Shown here: one piece after another, positions 15,841 through 24,090 of the stretch | How the letters are laid out: each line of letters opens with the position of its first letter | Numbering within the stretch: the first letter of the stretch is position 1 | NCBI GenBank assembly: GCA_903937325.1 | Contig: CAIZYV010000073.1 | Location: 1 to 25,808 of the forward strand | From: Candidatus Falkowiibacteriota bacterium | Lineage (GTDB): Bacteria; Patescibacteriota; Patescibacteriia; Patescibacteriales; UBA12465 | Length of the DNA stretch: 25,808 nucleotides | Reading direction: 5' to 3' | Program-made: the position numbers and the translations under genes | The notes under the pieces: model-generated | Databases searched by the model: none | What the model saw: the letters and a program-made list of their open reading frames with translations, nothing else | What the model was told of the DNA's origin: nothing

Positions 15841-18800
15841 ATGGAAATAAATTTACATAAACCGCAGGAGGCTGGGCTAGAAGATTCGAACAACTCTTCA
15901 AAAAGCTCTGATCATCTTTATTTGGAAAAATTAACTTTTAACCCAGAATTGCGTAAAAGCTTTTTGAATTTTTTTATTGTTAATTTCCGTGTTGTTGTAT
16001 TAATGATTATTTTATTAACTGCCTGGGGTCTTTATTCTTTTGCTTCTTTGCCGCGTGAGTCCAGCCCGGAGGTGAAAATTCCTATTGCGGTCGTCATGAC
16101 TATTTATCCGGGCGCCTCACCATCTGACGTTGAAGAGCTTGTCACTAAGAAGATAGAAACACAGATATCTGGGATTAAAGATGTTGATAAAATTACTTCT
16201 CAATCGTCTAATTCGATTTCTGCGATTACGGTTGAATTTTCGGCCAAAGCAGATCTGGAGGGTTCTTTGCGTAAATTACGTGATGAAATTAATAATTTAA
16301 AAGGCTCTTTGCCCGATGATGTTTCTGACCCCGTAGTTAAGGAAATTTCTTTTGATGATACGCCAATTCTAACTATTTCTTTAGCGGCGCCTTATGATGG
16401 TTTTACTCTGCGTAATTTTGGGGAAGACGTGCGCGATGAATTAGAAAAAATATCTGGTGCTCGTGAAGTCAGAATTTCTGGTGGTGATGAGGTAGAATTA
16501 GAAATTGCTTATGATCCTCAAAAACTTGCCTTTTTTAATTTATCAGCCGATTCGGCTAATCAGTTAGTTGCTGCGGCTAATTTGGCTATTCCGGCTGGAA
16601 CTTTTAAGGGCCGAGAGTATTCTTATCCAGTCAGGGTTGATGGGCGCTTTTTTACGGCTGAGAAGCTGGCTAATACCCCTTTGTTTCATACTGGAGAAGG
16701 TGCTATTGTTTTCCTTAAAGATATCGCTTCTGTCAAAGAGGTGGCAATAGACAAAACAGTTTATTCTCGTTTGTCTACTCGTGAGAATGGTTCTAAAAAT
16801 GATATTACTTTGCAAATAATTAAAAAAACTGGAGGATCAATTATCGATACTTCGAAACAAGCTAAAGAGATTCTTGATCGAATGACCGGCGCTATGCCGG
16901 ATGCGAGTTATGAAATTACTTATAATGCCGCCGATCAGATAGACCAAGATTTTAAACAGCTAACGCATGATTTTTTATTGACTCTCATTTTAGTTTTTAC
17001 TATTTTATTTTTAATTGTTGGCTTTAAAGAGGCCTTAGTTGCGGGGCTAGCTATTCCTTTGGTTTTTTTCGCCACTTTTGGCGTCATGTTGATGACGGGT
17101 ATTAGTTTGAATTTTTTGTCGCTTTTTTCTTTAATTCTTGCTTTAGGTTTGTTAGTCGATGATGCGATTGTAGTTGTGTCAGCTACTAAGCAATATCTTA
17201 AATCTGGTAAATTTACACCGGAGGAAGCTGTCTTACTAGTATTGCATGATTTTAAAGTAGTTTTATTAACAACAACACTGACAACCGTCTGGGCTTTTTT
17301 ACCCCTGCTTATGTCCACCGGCATTATTGGTGAATTTATTAAATCAATTCCTATTACCGTTTCTGTAACGCTTTTATCCTCCTTAGTTATTGCCTTGCTT
17401 ATTAATCATCCCTTAGCTGCTGTTTTGGAGCGCATCCGTTTAACCCGCAAATTGTTTTCTTTTTTACTCGGTGCTTTGGTGGCTGCAGGTATATTAGCCT
17501 GGTTCTTGCCATCTTTGTTGGCCAGTATCATTATTTCGCTGCTGGCTTTCTGCTTAATTATAGTTTTGTTACGCTGGTATCTGCGCGGTGGCCGCACTGT
17601 TTTATCAGCCAATAGCGCTTTAATGGAAGAAGAATGGCGTGATGATGAAGCAATTAAGAAAAAATTGCGCGAACAAGGCAGTCATGAAGATGATAGTTTT
17701 GTCAGCCGTCTGATGCATGGCGTTATTCATTTTAACCGTATTTTGCCTTATTACGAACGTTATCTACGTAGTATTTTAGCGACAAAGCGCCGTCGCTGGC
17801 TGACCCTTTTGATCGCTTTTGGTTTATTCGCTTTAGCCGTTTCTCTCCCCGTTCTCGGCTTGGTGAAAAGTGAGTTTTTTCCTTCTTCTGATGCTGATGT
17901 AATCTATGTCAATTTAGAAGCGCCCGCCGGTTTGCGCTTGTCGGAAACCGATAAGCTGGTGTCTAAAGTTGAAGAGAGATTGTTCGCTTATCCTGAAGTA
18001 TTAAGTTTTACGACTTTAGTCGGTGCTTCCGCTTCTTCTGACCTGGGCGGCGGCAGCAATTCCAGCCATTTAGCGTCGATTACTTTAAAGTTAAGTAAAA
18101 CTGATGTTCGCGAGATAACTTCTTATCAGTTATCAGACAAAATCCGGGCAGATCTTCATGATATCGGCGGCGTATCTATTACTGTTGATTCTCCGGCGGG
18201 TGGACCGCCATCAGGAGCAGCTTTCGAAGCACAAATTAAAGGCGCTGATTTACAGGTTTTAGATAAGATTGCTAATGATCTTGAGCCGGTTTTAAAGGCT
18301 AATTCTGAAGTTGTTAGCACAGAGATTTCTTTAAAAGAATCGCCGGCGGATTATACTTTTACCCTTGATCCTGCTCGTTTGGAACTTTATGGCCTGAATG
18401 CCGCCTACGTCGGTTCGACTTTACGCATGGCGATTTCCGGTACGGAAGTAACAAGTGTTTTACGCGATGGTAAAGAGATTAAAGTTATTGCTCGTTTTGA
18501 TCGCAATAAAATTCCTAGCTTGGAGTCTGTTCAGAATTTACAGATAATTAATTTGCGTAAAGAAGCGGTTTTCCTTAAGGATGTTGCCAAGATAGAGTTA
18601 AAGCCGTCCGTTGAAACGATTACCCGTATTGATCAAGAGAGAACGGTGCTTTTGAGTGCCGGTATTAAGGGTGGCTCTAACGCCGGTTTAGTCCTGAAAG
18701 ATTTTCAAAATCGCATTAAAGATTATCAGTTTCCTGATTCTTATAGCATATCTTATGGCGGCGAAAATGAGCAGAACCAAGAATCGGTTTTGTCTATTAT

Positions 18801-19275
18801 CCGCGCGATGGCTCTCGCTTTTATCTTAATTATTGCGACTCTAGTTATCCAGTTTAATTCTTTTAAGAAAGCAGTGATTGTTTTAGTGACAATTCCTCTA
18901 GCCTTAATCGGTGTTTTCTTCGGCCTCGCTTTAACTGGTATTAATTTGTCTTTCCCTGGGTTGATTGGCATTCTTGCTCTTTTTGGCATTGTTGTTAAAA
19001 ATGCCATAATTCTTGTTGATAAGATTAGCTTGAACTTAAAAAGCGGTATTCCTTTCAAAGATGCAATTATCGATGCCGGCAAATCACGTCTGGAAGCGAT
19101 CTTCATTACTTCTATTTGTACTATTTTCGGCATCTTGCCGATTACCTTGTCCAACGAGACTTGGCGGGCTTTAGGCGGCTCGGTTGTTTTTGGTCTGATG
19201 CTTTCCTCTTTTTTAACTTTATTTATTGTCCCGACGATGTTTATGGTTTTTATTAAAGATAAAGGCAAATATTAA
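15841..19275 (+). CDS. RND efflux permease (AcrB/HAE-1-like) with extra central helices
   Basis: This is a proton-driven efflux pump subunit of the RND superfamily. The 1144-residue chain has the two-fold repeat: helix 1 about 45-65, porter domain (including YPGASPSDVEELVTKKIE), helices 2-6, then helix 7 about 650-675, a second porter domain and helices 8-12 (ending in ILPITL and FIVPTMFMVF). The proton-relay pair Asp440-Asp441 is present in helix 4 (ALGLLVDDAIVVV), as in AcrB Asp407-Asp408. Two features stand out: a 40-residue charged N-terminal extension, and about two added hydrophobic segments (537-580) plus a charged loop between helices 6 and 7. I chose ATG 15841; TTG 15820 in the same frame would overlap the adaptor. 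It is closest to multidrug (HAE-1) pumps by eye, and CusA-like methionine ligands are not evident. Confidence 0.94.
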   Translation: MEINLHKPQEAGLEDSNNSSKSSDHLYLEKLTFNPELRKSFLNFFIVNFRVVVLMIILLTAWGLYSFASLPRESSPEVKIPIAVVMTIYPGASPSDVEELVTKKIETQISGIKDVDKITSQSSNSISAITVEFSAKADLEGSLRKLRDEINNLKGSLPDDVSDPVVKEISFDDTPILTISLAAPYDGFTLRNFGEDVRDELEKISGAREVRISGGDEVELEIAYDPQKLAFFNLSADSANQLVAAANLAIPAGTFKGREYSYPVRVDGRFFTAEKLANTPLFHTGEGAIVFLKDIASVKEVAIDKTVYSRLSTRENGSKNDITLQIIKKTGGSIIDTSKQAKEILDRMTGAMPDASYEITYNAADQIDQDFKQLTHDFLLTLILVFTILFLIVGFKEALVAGLAIPLVFFATFGVMLMTGISLNFLSLFSLILALGLLVDDAIVVVSATKQYLKSGKFTPEEAVLLVLHDFKVVLLTTTLTTVWAFLPLLMSTGIIGEFIKSIPITVSVTLLSSLVIALLINHPLAAVLERIRLTRKLFSFLLGALVAAGILAWFLPSLLASIIISLLAFCLIIVLLRWYLRGGRTVLSANSALMEEEWRDDEAIKKKLREQGSHEDDSFVSRLMHGVIHFNRILPYYERYLRSILATKRRRWLTLLIAFGLFALAVSLPVLGLVKSEFFPSSDADVIYVNLEAPAGLRLSETDKLVSKVEERLFAYPEVLSFTTLVGASASSDLGGGSNSSHLASITLKLSKTDVREITSYQLSDKIRADLHDIGGVSITVDSPAGGPPSGAAFEAQIKGADLQVLDKIANDLEPVLKANSEVVSTEISLKESPADYTFTLDPARLELYGLNAAYVGSTLRMAISGTEVTSVLRDGKEIKVIARFDRNKIPSLESVQNLQIINLRKEAVFLKDVAKIELKPSVETITRIDQERTVLLSAGIKGGSNAGLVLKDFQNRIKDYQFPDSYSISYGGENEQNQESVLSIIRAMALAFILIIATLVIQFNSFKKAVIVLVTIPLALIGVFFGLALTGINLSFPGLIGILALFGIVVKNAIILVDKISLNLKSGIPFKDAIIDAGKSRLEAIFITSICTIFGILPITLSNETWRALGGSVVFGLMLSSFLTLFIVPTMFMVFIKDKGKY

Positions 19276-19306
19276 ATAGTCTATATTTTAGATATAAGGA
19301 AAATAA

Positions 19307-19340
19307 AAAAGCGGCTCCTAATTGAGGGGGTCGCTTTTGT
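19307..19340. terminator. Terminator between the RND operon and the convergent membrane-protein gene
   Basis: A 12-bp stem (AAAAGCGGCTCC with GGGGTCGCTTTT, two G-T wobbles) and 8-base loop. On the minus strand the 3' side continues into TTTTTTATTTT, so it can stop transcription in both directions. Confidence 0.82.
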
Positions 19341-19343
19341 TGC

Positions 19344-19369
19344 CCGCTTTTAGCGGTTTATTTTTTTTC
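19344..19369 (+). terminator. Second, tandem terminator after the RND operon
   Basis: A short 5-bp stem (CCGCT/AGCGG, 3-base loop) is followed by TTTATTTTTTTTCT. It lies just after the first terminator and probably acts as a backup for plus-strand transcripts. Confidence 0.6.
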
Positions 19370-19417
19370 TCATTTTTCTTGCCCATATGAAAAGAAAAAT
19401 TATTTCTATGATTTTTT

Positions 19418-19894
19418 TCATAGTGGGAAGATTCGTAATAATGTTGAATACATCCAGATTAATACTATGCAAAGTATTACAATCCCGCTGATTTCTTGCC
19501 AATTTCGGTAGCAGTATTTTTTAACGCCGTTTCTTATTTCCTTATCAAGTAGAGATAAGGCATAAATTACTATAAAGATTATAGCTATGACGCTCGGCCA
19601 ACCGAATATTTCCCGCCAGAATGAGTTAAAGACGGGAGTGCCTGATAGGTATCCGATGAAGCTTAGCATTACTATCACGAACATGGCCGCCATGACAAGC
19701 AGCGGCAGAAAGAAGAACGTTGAGTTTTCTTTTTGACAGTATATCCAAAAATTAATAAACATTAGTGTAGCGATAATCCAAAAAAATATTGGCACCGCTC
19801 CTTGTTTAGTGGTGATTAAAATAAAAAGAATTCCGGCTAACGCGGCAATAATCAGGGCCCGCTGCCAGATTCTGCTGATTGTTTTTTTCTCCAT
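19418..19894 (-). CDS. Five-helix membrane protein of unknown function
   Basis: I do not recognise this family. The 158-residue protein is mostly hydrophobic, with probable helices near 12-28, 33-52, 62-84, 98-117 and 134-153 and a positively charged N-terminus. The tail of helix 4 is followed by a charged stretch (LLDKEIRNGVKKY). Two cysteines lie on the C-terminal side. It is transcribed alone from a near-consensus sigma-70-type promoter about 45 bases upstream. The stop is TGA, the only one in the window, immediately followed by AT-rich DNA; this confirms that UGA is used as a stop if the gene is real. A length and topology like small integral membrane proteins of reduced-genome bacteria fits, but no function can be named. 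Confidence 0.75.
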   Translation of the reverse strand: MEKKTISRIWQRALIIAALAGILFILITTKQGAVPIFFWIIATLMFINFWIYCQKENSTFFFLPLLVMAAMFVIVMLSFIGYLSGTPVFNSFWREIFGWPSVIAIIFIVIYALSLLDKEIRNGVKKYCYRNWQEISGIVILCIVLIWMYSTLLRIFPL

Positions 19895-19938
19895 GGTATT
19901 ATGGTTTTTTTGTTAATGAATATTTTTTTAATGCTTGT

Positions 19939-19967
19939 ATTACACTACTATTTTTTTAGATTGTCAA
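19939..19967 (-). promoter_or_regulatory. Strong promoter for the five-helix membrane protein
   Basis: Minus-strand TTGACA (19962-19967, perfect) and TGTAAT (19939-19944, five of six) are separated by exactly 17 bases. The predicted start near 19932 gives a leader of about 38 bases. Confidence 0.72.
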
Positions 19968-19991
19968 GAGTGGCTTCTCTCGTTAATTCAG

Positions 19992-19999
19992 TATACAAT
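19992..19999 (+). promoter_or_regulatory. Possible -10 element for rarA, nearly leaderless
   Basis: TATACAAT contains TACAAT (19994-19999), which would start transcription near 20006, two bases before the ATG at 20008. No good -35 is seen, so support is weak. Confidence 0.35.
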
Positions 20000-20007
20000 A
20001 TAGGTAT

Positions 20008-21186
20008 ATGATTGCCGGGTTACCCTTAGCGGCTTATTTGCGCCCTAAAAATTTAGAAGAAGTCGTCGGCCAAGAGCTCATTTTACAGAGTTCTGGCTGG
20101 CTAGTACAAGCGATTAAAAATGACCGCGTCTCTTCGCTTATCTTTTGGGGTCCGCCTGGATCTGGTAAAACGACGCTGGCTTCTTTAATTGCTAAAGAAA
20201 CGAAAGCAGATTTTGTCGAATTATCGGCGACGGAAAGCGGTGTGAAAGATTTAAAACAGATTGTGGAAAAAGCTCGTTCCGGCAAACGTTTGGGTGTAAA
20301 GACAATTCTTTTTATTGATGAAATTCACCGTTGGAATAAAGCTCAGCAGGACGCGCTCTTGCCGCAAGTGGAAAATGGCACGGTTATTTTGATTGGCGCG
20401 ACAACAGAAAATCCTAGTTTTGCCGTTAACGGCGCTTTGCTTTCCCGAGTAAAAGTGGTTGTGCTTGAATCATTGTCGGAAGATAATCTTATTTTAATTG
20501 TTAAACGCGCCGCTAAAACTTTAAAAGTTAAAATCAAGACTGATGCTGCCCGTTTGACCGCCCGTTTGGCCAATGGCGATGCACGGAAAGCAATTGATTT
20601 AGTAGAGACGGCTGCTGACGGACACGCAGAAATAGACATTGCGATAATCAAACAAATTATTAATAAGCCAAATTTGCTTTATGATAAGAAAGGGGAAGAA
20701 CATTATAATTTGATTTCCGCCTTACATAAATCGATGCGCGGCCACAATCCCGATGCTGCTCTATATTATCTGGCGCGCATGCTAGAAGCAGGCGAGGATC
20801 CTTTATATATTGCCCGCCGCCTGGTTCGTTTTGCCAGTGAAGATGTCGGCCTGGCCAACAATAGCGCTCTTCTACTGGCGACTGCCGCCTTTGACGCCTG
20901 TAAAAATATTGGTTTGCCGGAATGTGGTGTCCATTTAGCTCATGCCGTTGTTTATTTAGCTAAATCGGCTAAGAGCATCGCTGTTTATGCCGCTTTTACG
21001 GAAGTGATGTCAGAGGTGCGCTTGAGCGGTAATTTGCCCGTGCCTCTTTATCTGCGTAACGCACCCACAAAATTAATGAAAGATCTCGGTTATGCCCAGG
21101 GTTATAAATATACGCCTTTAGAAGATGATTCTACTCAAGAATATCTACCGACGGCTTTACGAGGCCGTAAATTTTTCCGCCCTTAG
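20008..21186 (+). CDS. rarA: Replication-associated recombination ATPase RarA/MgsA
   Basis: This is an AAA+ ATPase related to clamp loaders that acts at stalled replication forks. The N-terminus has the family start (LAAYLRPKNLEEVVGQ). Walker A is GPPGSGKT at 48-55, Walker B is FIDE at 102-105 followed by IHR, sensor 1 is GATTENPSF around 130-138, and the arginine finger is Arg147 in LLSRV. The C-terminal part has the RarA tetramerisation region with KSMRGHNPDAALYYLARML and FASEDVGLAN, and ends in YLPTALRGRKFF, all typical. A length of 392 is close to the usual 400-450. The gene ends seven bases from the convergent response-regulator stop, with no terminator between them. The stop codon is TAG. 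Confidence 0.95.
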   Translation: MIAGLPLAAYLRPKNLEEVVGQELILQSSGWLVQAIKNDRVSSLIFWGPPGSGKTTLASLIAKETKADFVELSATESGVKDLKQIVEKARSGKRLGVKTILFIDEIHRWNKAQQDALLPQVENGTVILIGATTENPSFAVNGALLSRVKVVVLESLSEDNLILIVKRAAKTLKVKIKTDAARLTARLANGDARKAIDLVETAADGHAEIDIAIIKQIINKPNLLYDKKGEEHYNLISALHKSMRGHNPDAALYYLARMLEAGEDPLYIARRLVRFASEDVGLANNSALLLATAAFDACKNIGLPECGVHLAHAVVYLAKSAKSIAVYAAFTEVMSEVRLSGNLPVPLYLRNAPTKLMKDLGYAQGYKYTPLEDDSTQEYLPTALRGRKFFRP

Positions 21187-21193
21187 AATTTTT

Positions 21194-21871
21194 TTAACAT
21201 CTTTTTAGAGCAAATTTATAACCGCGTCCGGGAAAAGTATGAATGTAATCATTTTCATCGGTGTTGTTTAATTTTTTTCGTAAGCTCATGATATGCGCTT
21301 CAATAGTGTTGGAAAAAGGATCAGCATTATTATCCCAAACATTATCCATTATCTGTGAACGAGAGAGTACTTCGTCTTGACGACGGAAAAAAAGTTCCAA
21401 CAAAGCATATTCTTTACCAGTTAAATATATGCGACGTCCGCTTCTAATAGCTAGTTGTTTTTTAGTATCGAGTTGCAGGCCGCCTAAACGCCAAGTTTTG
21501 TGACTAATAAGAATAGGCCGACGCATCAAAGCTTCGGCCCGCCAAAGGAATTCTTCAAATAAAAATGGCTTAGTTAAGTAATCATCAGCGCCGTTAGCAA
21601 ACATCTCTTGTTTATTCTCTAATTCTGCATCGACCGTTAAGGCTAGCACTGGGGTACTTACGCCTTCTTTACGAATTTCTTTAAGCAGTTCCGTCCCTTT
21701 CATTTTTGGTAATTTATTATCTAAAACAATTAAATCGTAATGGTTGCTACGCGCTAGAAAAGAGCCGCGTTCGCCATCGTAAGCGATATCGACGATATAA
21801 GATCTGCCTTGTAAACCTTTTTCTAAAAAGGCGGCCAGATCTTTCTCATCTTCTACAATTAAGATTTTCAT
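21194..21871 (-). CDS. OmpR/PhoB-family response regulator
   Basis: This is a two-component transcription factor. The receiver domain (about 1-118) has acidic residues Glu7, Asp8 and Glu9, the phosphorylation site Asp51 (VLDNKLP), Thr79 and Lys101 in TKPF. The DNA-binding winged helix (about 125-223) has the OmpR pattern LTGKEYALLELFFRRQDEVLSR, IEAHIMSLRKKL and HTFPGRGYKF. A length of 225 is standard. No histidine kinase gene is next to it: upstream is the divergent hisS and downstream the convergent rarA, so its partner kinase must be encoded elsewhere or be absent. Targets are unknown. Its own promoter could not be identified with confidence in the 167-base divergent region shared with hisS. 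Confidence 0.95.
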   Translation of the reverse strand: MKILIVEDEKDLAAFLEKGLQGRSYIVDIAYDGERGSFLARSNHYDLIVLDNKLPKMKGTELLKEIRKEGVSTPVLALTVDAELENKQEMFANGADDYLTKPFLFEEFLWRAEALMRRPILISHKTWRLGGLQLDTKKQLAIRSGRRIYLTGKEYALLELFFRRQDEVLSRSQIMDNVWDNNADPFSNTIEAHIMSLRKKLNNTDENDYIHTFPGRGYKFALKRC

Positions 21872-21978
21872 AAATTTATTTTTTTTATTGCTCTCTAAAA
21901 TGGAGCTGATAAGATAATAACTGACAGCACTTAAATTCCTTTTAAATTTTTTTTAATTATTAAATAGCTAAAAAACGG

Positions 21979-22007
21979 TGGACAAGTTTTAAGCCCTCGT
22001 TTATAAT
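21979..22007 (+). promoter_or_regulatory. hisS promoter
   Basis: TGGACA (21979-21984, five of six) and TATAAT (22002-22007, perfect) are separated by 17 bases. The predicted start near 22014 leaves a 25-base leader, too short for a T-box. Confidence 0.75.
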
Positions 22008-22038
22008 AAAAAAGAGCTTATTTAGCTATAAAATATTT

Positions 22039-23322
22039 ATGTCCAAGATAAAATTAAGTAATCAAGAACCGAAGGGAACAAGCGATTGGCTGCCGGAAGA
22101 ATTTGCTATTCGCCATTATATTTTTACTACTTGGCGTCGCGTTTGTCGTTCTTATGGTTTTCAGGAATATCTTACCCCTTTAGTCGAATCAGCCGAAATA
22201 TATCGAGCTAAATCGGGCGAAGATATTGGTGGTAAAGAATTGGTCACTTTCAGCGATTTGGGTGGTCGCGAACTTTGTATCCGTCCGGAAATGACGCCTT
22301 CTGTGACACGCTTGGTTTCTAAAATATATGCTTCAGCGCCCAAACCTTTAAAATTTTTTTCCATTGCTAATTTCATGCGCAATGAAAAACCACAGCGCGG
22401 TCGTAATCGTGAATTTTGGCAGCTTAATTGCGATATTTTCGGCAGCGCTTCTTTAGCAGCTGATTTGGAAATATTGCAATTATCTTTAGATGTTATGAAA
22501 GCTTTCGGCGCCCCCGATGATTCTTTTGTTTTGCGCTTGAACAGCCGTAAGCTTTTAGATAATTTATTGTCTGTTTTTGATATAAAATTAAAAAATAAAG
22601 CACCAATTTTCCGTATTTTGGATAAATATGGAAAACTTAGTGCTAACGAGTTTATCGATCGTCTCGAAGGAGAAGGAGTGGACAAACCAGCGGCGACACG
22701 CTTGGCTGCTTTTATGGGCGGTGGGGAACAAGCTGCTTTTGCCGCCGCTTTGGAGAATAGCCCAGAATTAAAAGCGGCTAAACAAGAAATTGACTTCGTT
22801 ATTCAGCAATTAGAAGCCCTATCTTATAATCAAGTAAAATTTGACCCCACTTTAATCAGAGGTTTTGATTATTATGATGGTTTAGTATTTGAAGTTTTTG
22901 ATAATCATCCGGATAATCGCCGCGCTCTTTTTGGTGGCGGTCGTTATAACGGTTTGGCTGAACTTTTTGGGACGGAAAGTTTTCCGGCTGTCGGCGTTGC
23001 TCCTGGCGACGAAACAACCCGATTATTTTTGGAGTCTTGGCATCTCCTTCCTCTTATTGCCGAAGAACGCTATTATTTTCCCTTGTTGAGTGCCGATCTT
23101 TTAGCAGAGAGTCAAAGCTTGGCGGCGGCCCTGCGGGCCGAGGGCAAGGATGTTCTTTTTGCCTTTGAACCGCAACGTCCGGGTAAGGCCTTAGAATTTG
23201 CCAATAAACAGGGAATTAAAAAAGTAGTTATTTTTGGCAGTGAAGAAAAAAGTACCGATCAATATAAAATAAAAGATATGCTTTCCGGCACGGAATCTAT
23301 TTTAACCCTGCCAGGATTATAA
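22039..23322 (+). CDS. hisS: Histidyl-tRNA synthetase
   Basis: This is a class II aminoacyl-tRNA synthetase that charges tRNA-His. PKGTSDWLPEE at the N-terminus is typical. Active-site motifs are RPEMTPSV (82-89), motif 2 starting at Arg114 (RNEKPQRGRNREFWQ), the HisRS-specific RGFDYYDGLVFE with RGFDYY at 274-279, and GGGRYNGL from 299. The usual bacterial form of the specific motif is RGLDYYTGTVFE, so it is slightly divergent, and motif 3 (GVAPGDETTRLF) also differs from the common GIGLERL form. A C-terminal anticodon-binding domain occupies about 335-427. A length of 427 is normal. It has its own strong promoter and terminator, so it is a single-gene unit. Confidence 0.96.
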   Translation: MSKIKLSNQEPKGTSDWLPEEFAIRHYIFTTWRRVCRSYGFQEYLTPLVESAEIYRAKSGEDIGGKELVTFSDLGGRELCIRPEMTPSVTRLVSKIYASAPKPLKFFSIANFMRNEKPQRGRNREFWQLNCDIFGSASLAADLEILQLSLDVMKAFGAPDDSFVLRLNSRKLLDNLLSVFDIKLKNKAPIFRILDKYGKLSANEFIDRLEGEGVDKPAATRLAAFMGGGEQAAFAAALENSPELKAAKQEIDFVIQQLEALSYNQVKFDPTLIRGFDYYDGLVFEVFDNHPDNRRALFGGGRYNGLAELFGTESFPAVGVAPGDETTRLFLESWHLLPLIAEERYYFPLLSADLLAESQSLAAALRAEGKDVLFAFEPQRPGKALEFANKQGIKKVVIFGSEEKSTDQYKIKDMLSGTESILTLPGL

Positions 23323-23324
23323 GT

Positions 23325-23353
23325 TTGACAGGAATTTAATTTTAACGTTAAAT
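23325..23353 (+). promoter_or_regulatory. Possible promoter for the HAD hydrolase gene
   Basis: A perfect TTGACA (23325-23330) sits two bases after the hisS stop, with TTAAAT (23348-23353, four of six) 17 bases on. It would start transcripts near 23360, inside the hairpin that terminates hisS. Plausible only. Confidence 0.35.
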
Positions 23354-23355
23354 AT

Positions 23356-23386
23356 AAAAGAGATTAAGAAGGCCTTAATCTCTTTT
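23356..23386 (+). terminator. Terminator after hisS
   Basis: A perfect 13-bp inverted repeat (AAAAGAGATTAAG and its complement) with a 5-base loop. The T-tract forms the end of the stem, the same design as the hairpin at 8661-8692. Confidence 0.82.
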
Positions 23387-23407
23387 CGTACATTTAAAAA
23401 AGCAATC

Positions 23408-24073
23408 ATGATAAAAAATGTAATTTTTGACGCCGATGGCGTTCTGCTTCTGTCCACTCAAGCTGGTATTAACAGCTTTTTGCAGGCGGTTAAGGAGTCG
23501 TCCTTGCCTGTGCCGGATTTTCAGGAAATTCGCTTAATCTGGGGTAGACGCTTACGGGCTGACATCTTGCCCACGCTTGCTCGGCAGTTTTCTTGGCCTG
23601 AAGGTGGAGAAAAAGTTGTTTTGGATAAATATTTAGAAATATCTAGAAACACTTCTTTCCCGCGCCAGGAGGGCTTGATCGAGATGTTGACTTTTTTATC
23701 TAAAAAATATCGTCTCGGCATTGTGTCTAATCGTGATAGTGAGAGTCTTTATTGGCGCTTAAAACAACAAAAAATACCGACAGATTTTTTTGTTCATATC
23801 CACGCTGCTGATGGCACTTCTGTTTTTAAACCCGATCCAGCTGTTTTTGATTATTTTTGGAATGGCCCTGGTTTTGATCCTAGCCAGACGCTTTTTGTCG
23901 GTGATAGCATAGAACACGATTTAAGAGCGGCGCAGGCTCATAATCCACCGCTTAAATTCGTCGCTATTACCAGTGGTTTACATACCATGGGAGACTTCGT
24001 TAAAGAAGGCATTAGATTGCCCTATATTTTAAAAAGCGTTGTTAATCTGCCTGGAATTATCAGTACTTTATAA
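23408..24073 (+). CDS. HAD-superfamily phosphatase
   Basis: This is a haloacid-dehalogenase-type hydrolase, probably a phosphatase for a small metabolite (phosphoglycolate-phosphatase-like by eye). Motif I is FDADGV with nucleophile Asp8 and acid/base Asp10. Motif II is Ser107 in IVSNRD. The motif III lysine is Lys141 in KPDP. Motif IV is VGDSIEHD with Asp166 and Asp171. The helical cap lies between motifs I and II (about 15-90). A length of 221 is typical. It may be transcribed from its own weak promoter after hisS. Its terminator is embedded in the 3' end of the convergent rnhB. The substrate cannot be deduced. Confidence 0.9.
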   Translation: MIKNVIFDADGVLLLSTQAGINSFLQAVKESSLPVPDFQEIRLIWGRRLRADILPTLARQFSWPEGGEKVVLDKYLEISRNTSFPRQEGLIEMLTFLSKKYRLGIVSNRDSESLYWRLKQQKIPTDFFVHIHAADGTSVFKPDPAVFDYFWNGPGFDPSQTLFVGDSIEHDLRAAQAHNPPLKFVAITSGLHTMGDFVKEGIRLPYILKSVVNLPGIISTL

Positions 24074-24090
24074 AGTAAATAAGCTTATTG

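Noticed and set aside
15841..19275. CusA-type copper RND pump, suggested by the nearby copper operon
   Set aside because: I see no CusA-like methionine ligand set, the adaptor lacks Met/His-rich sites, and the operon has its own MarR regulator.
22008..22038. T-box or other riboswitch before hisS
   Set aside because: The predicted leader is only about 25 bases.
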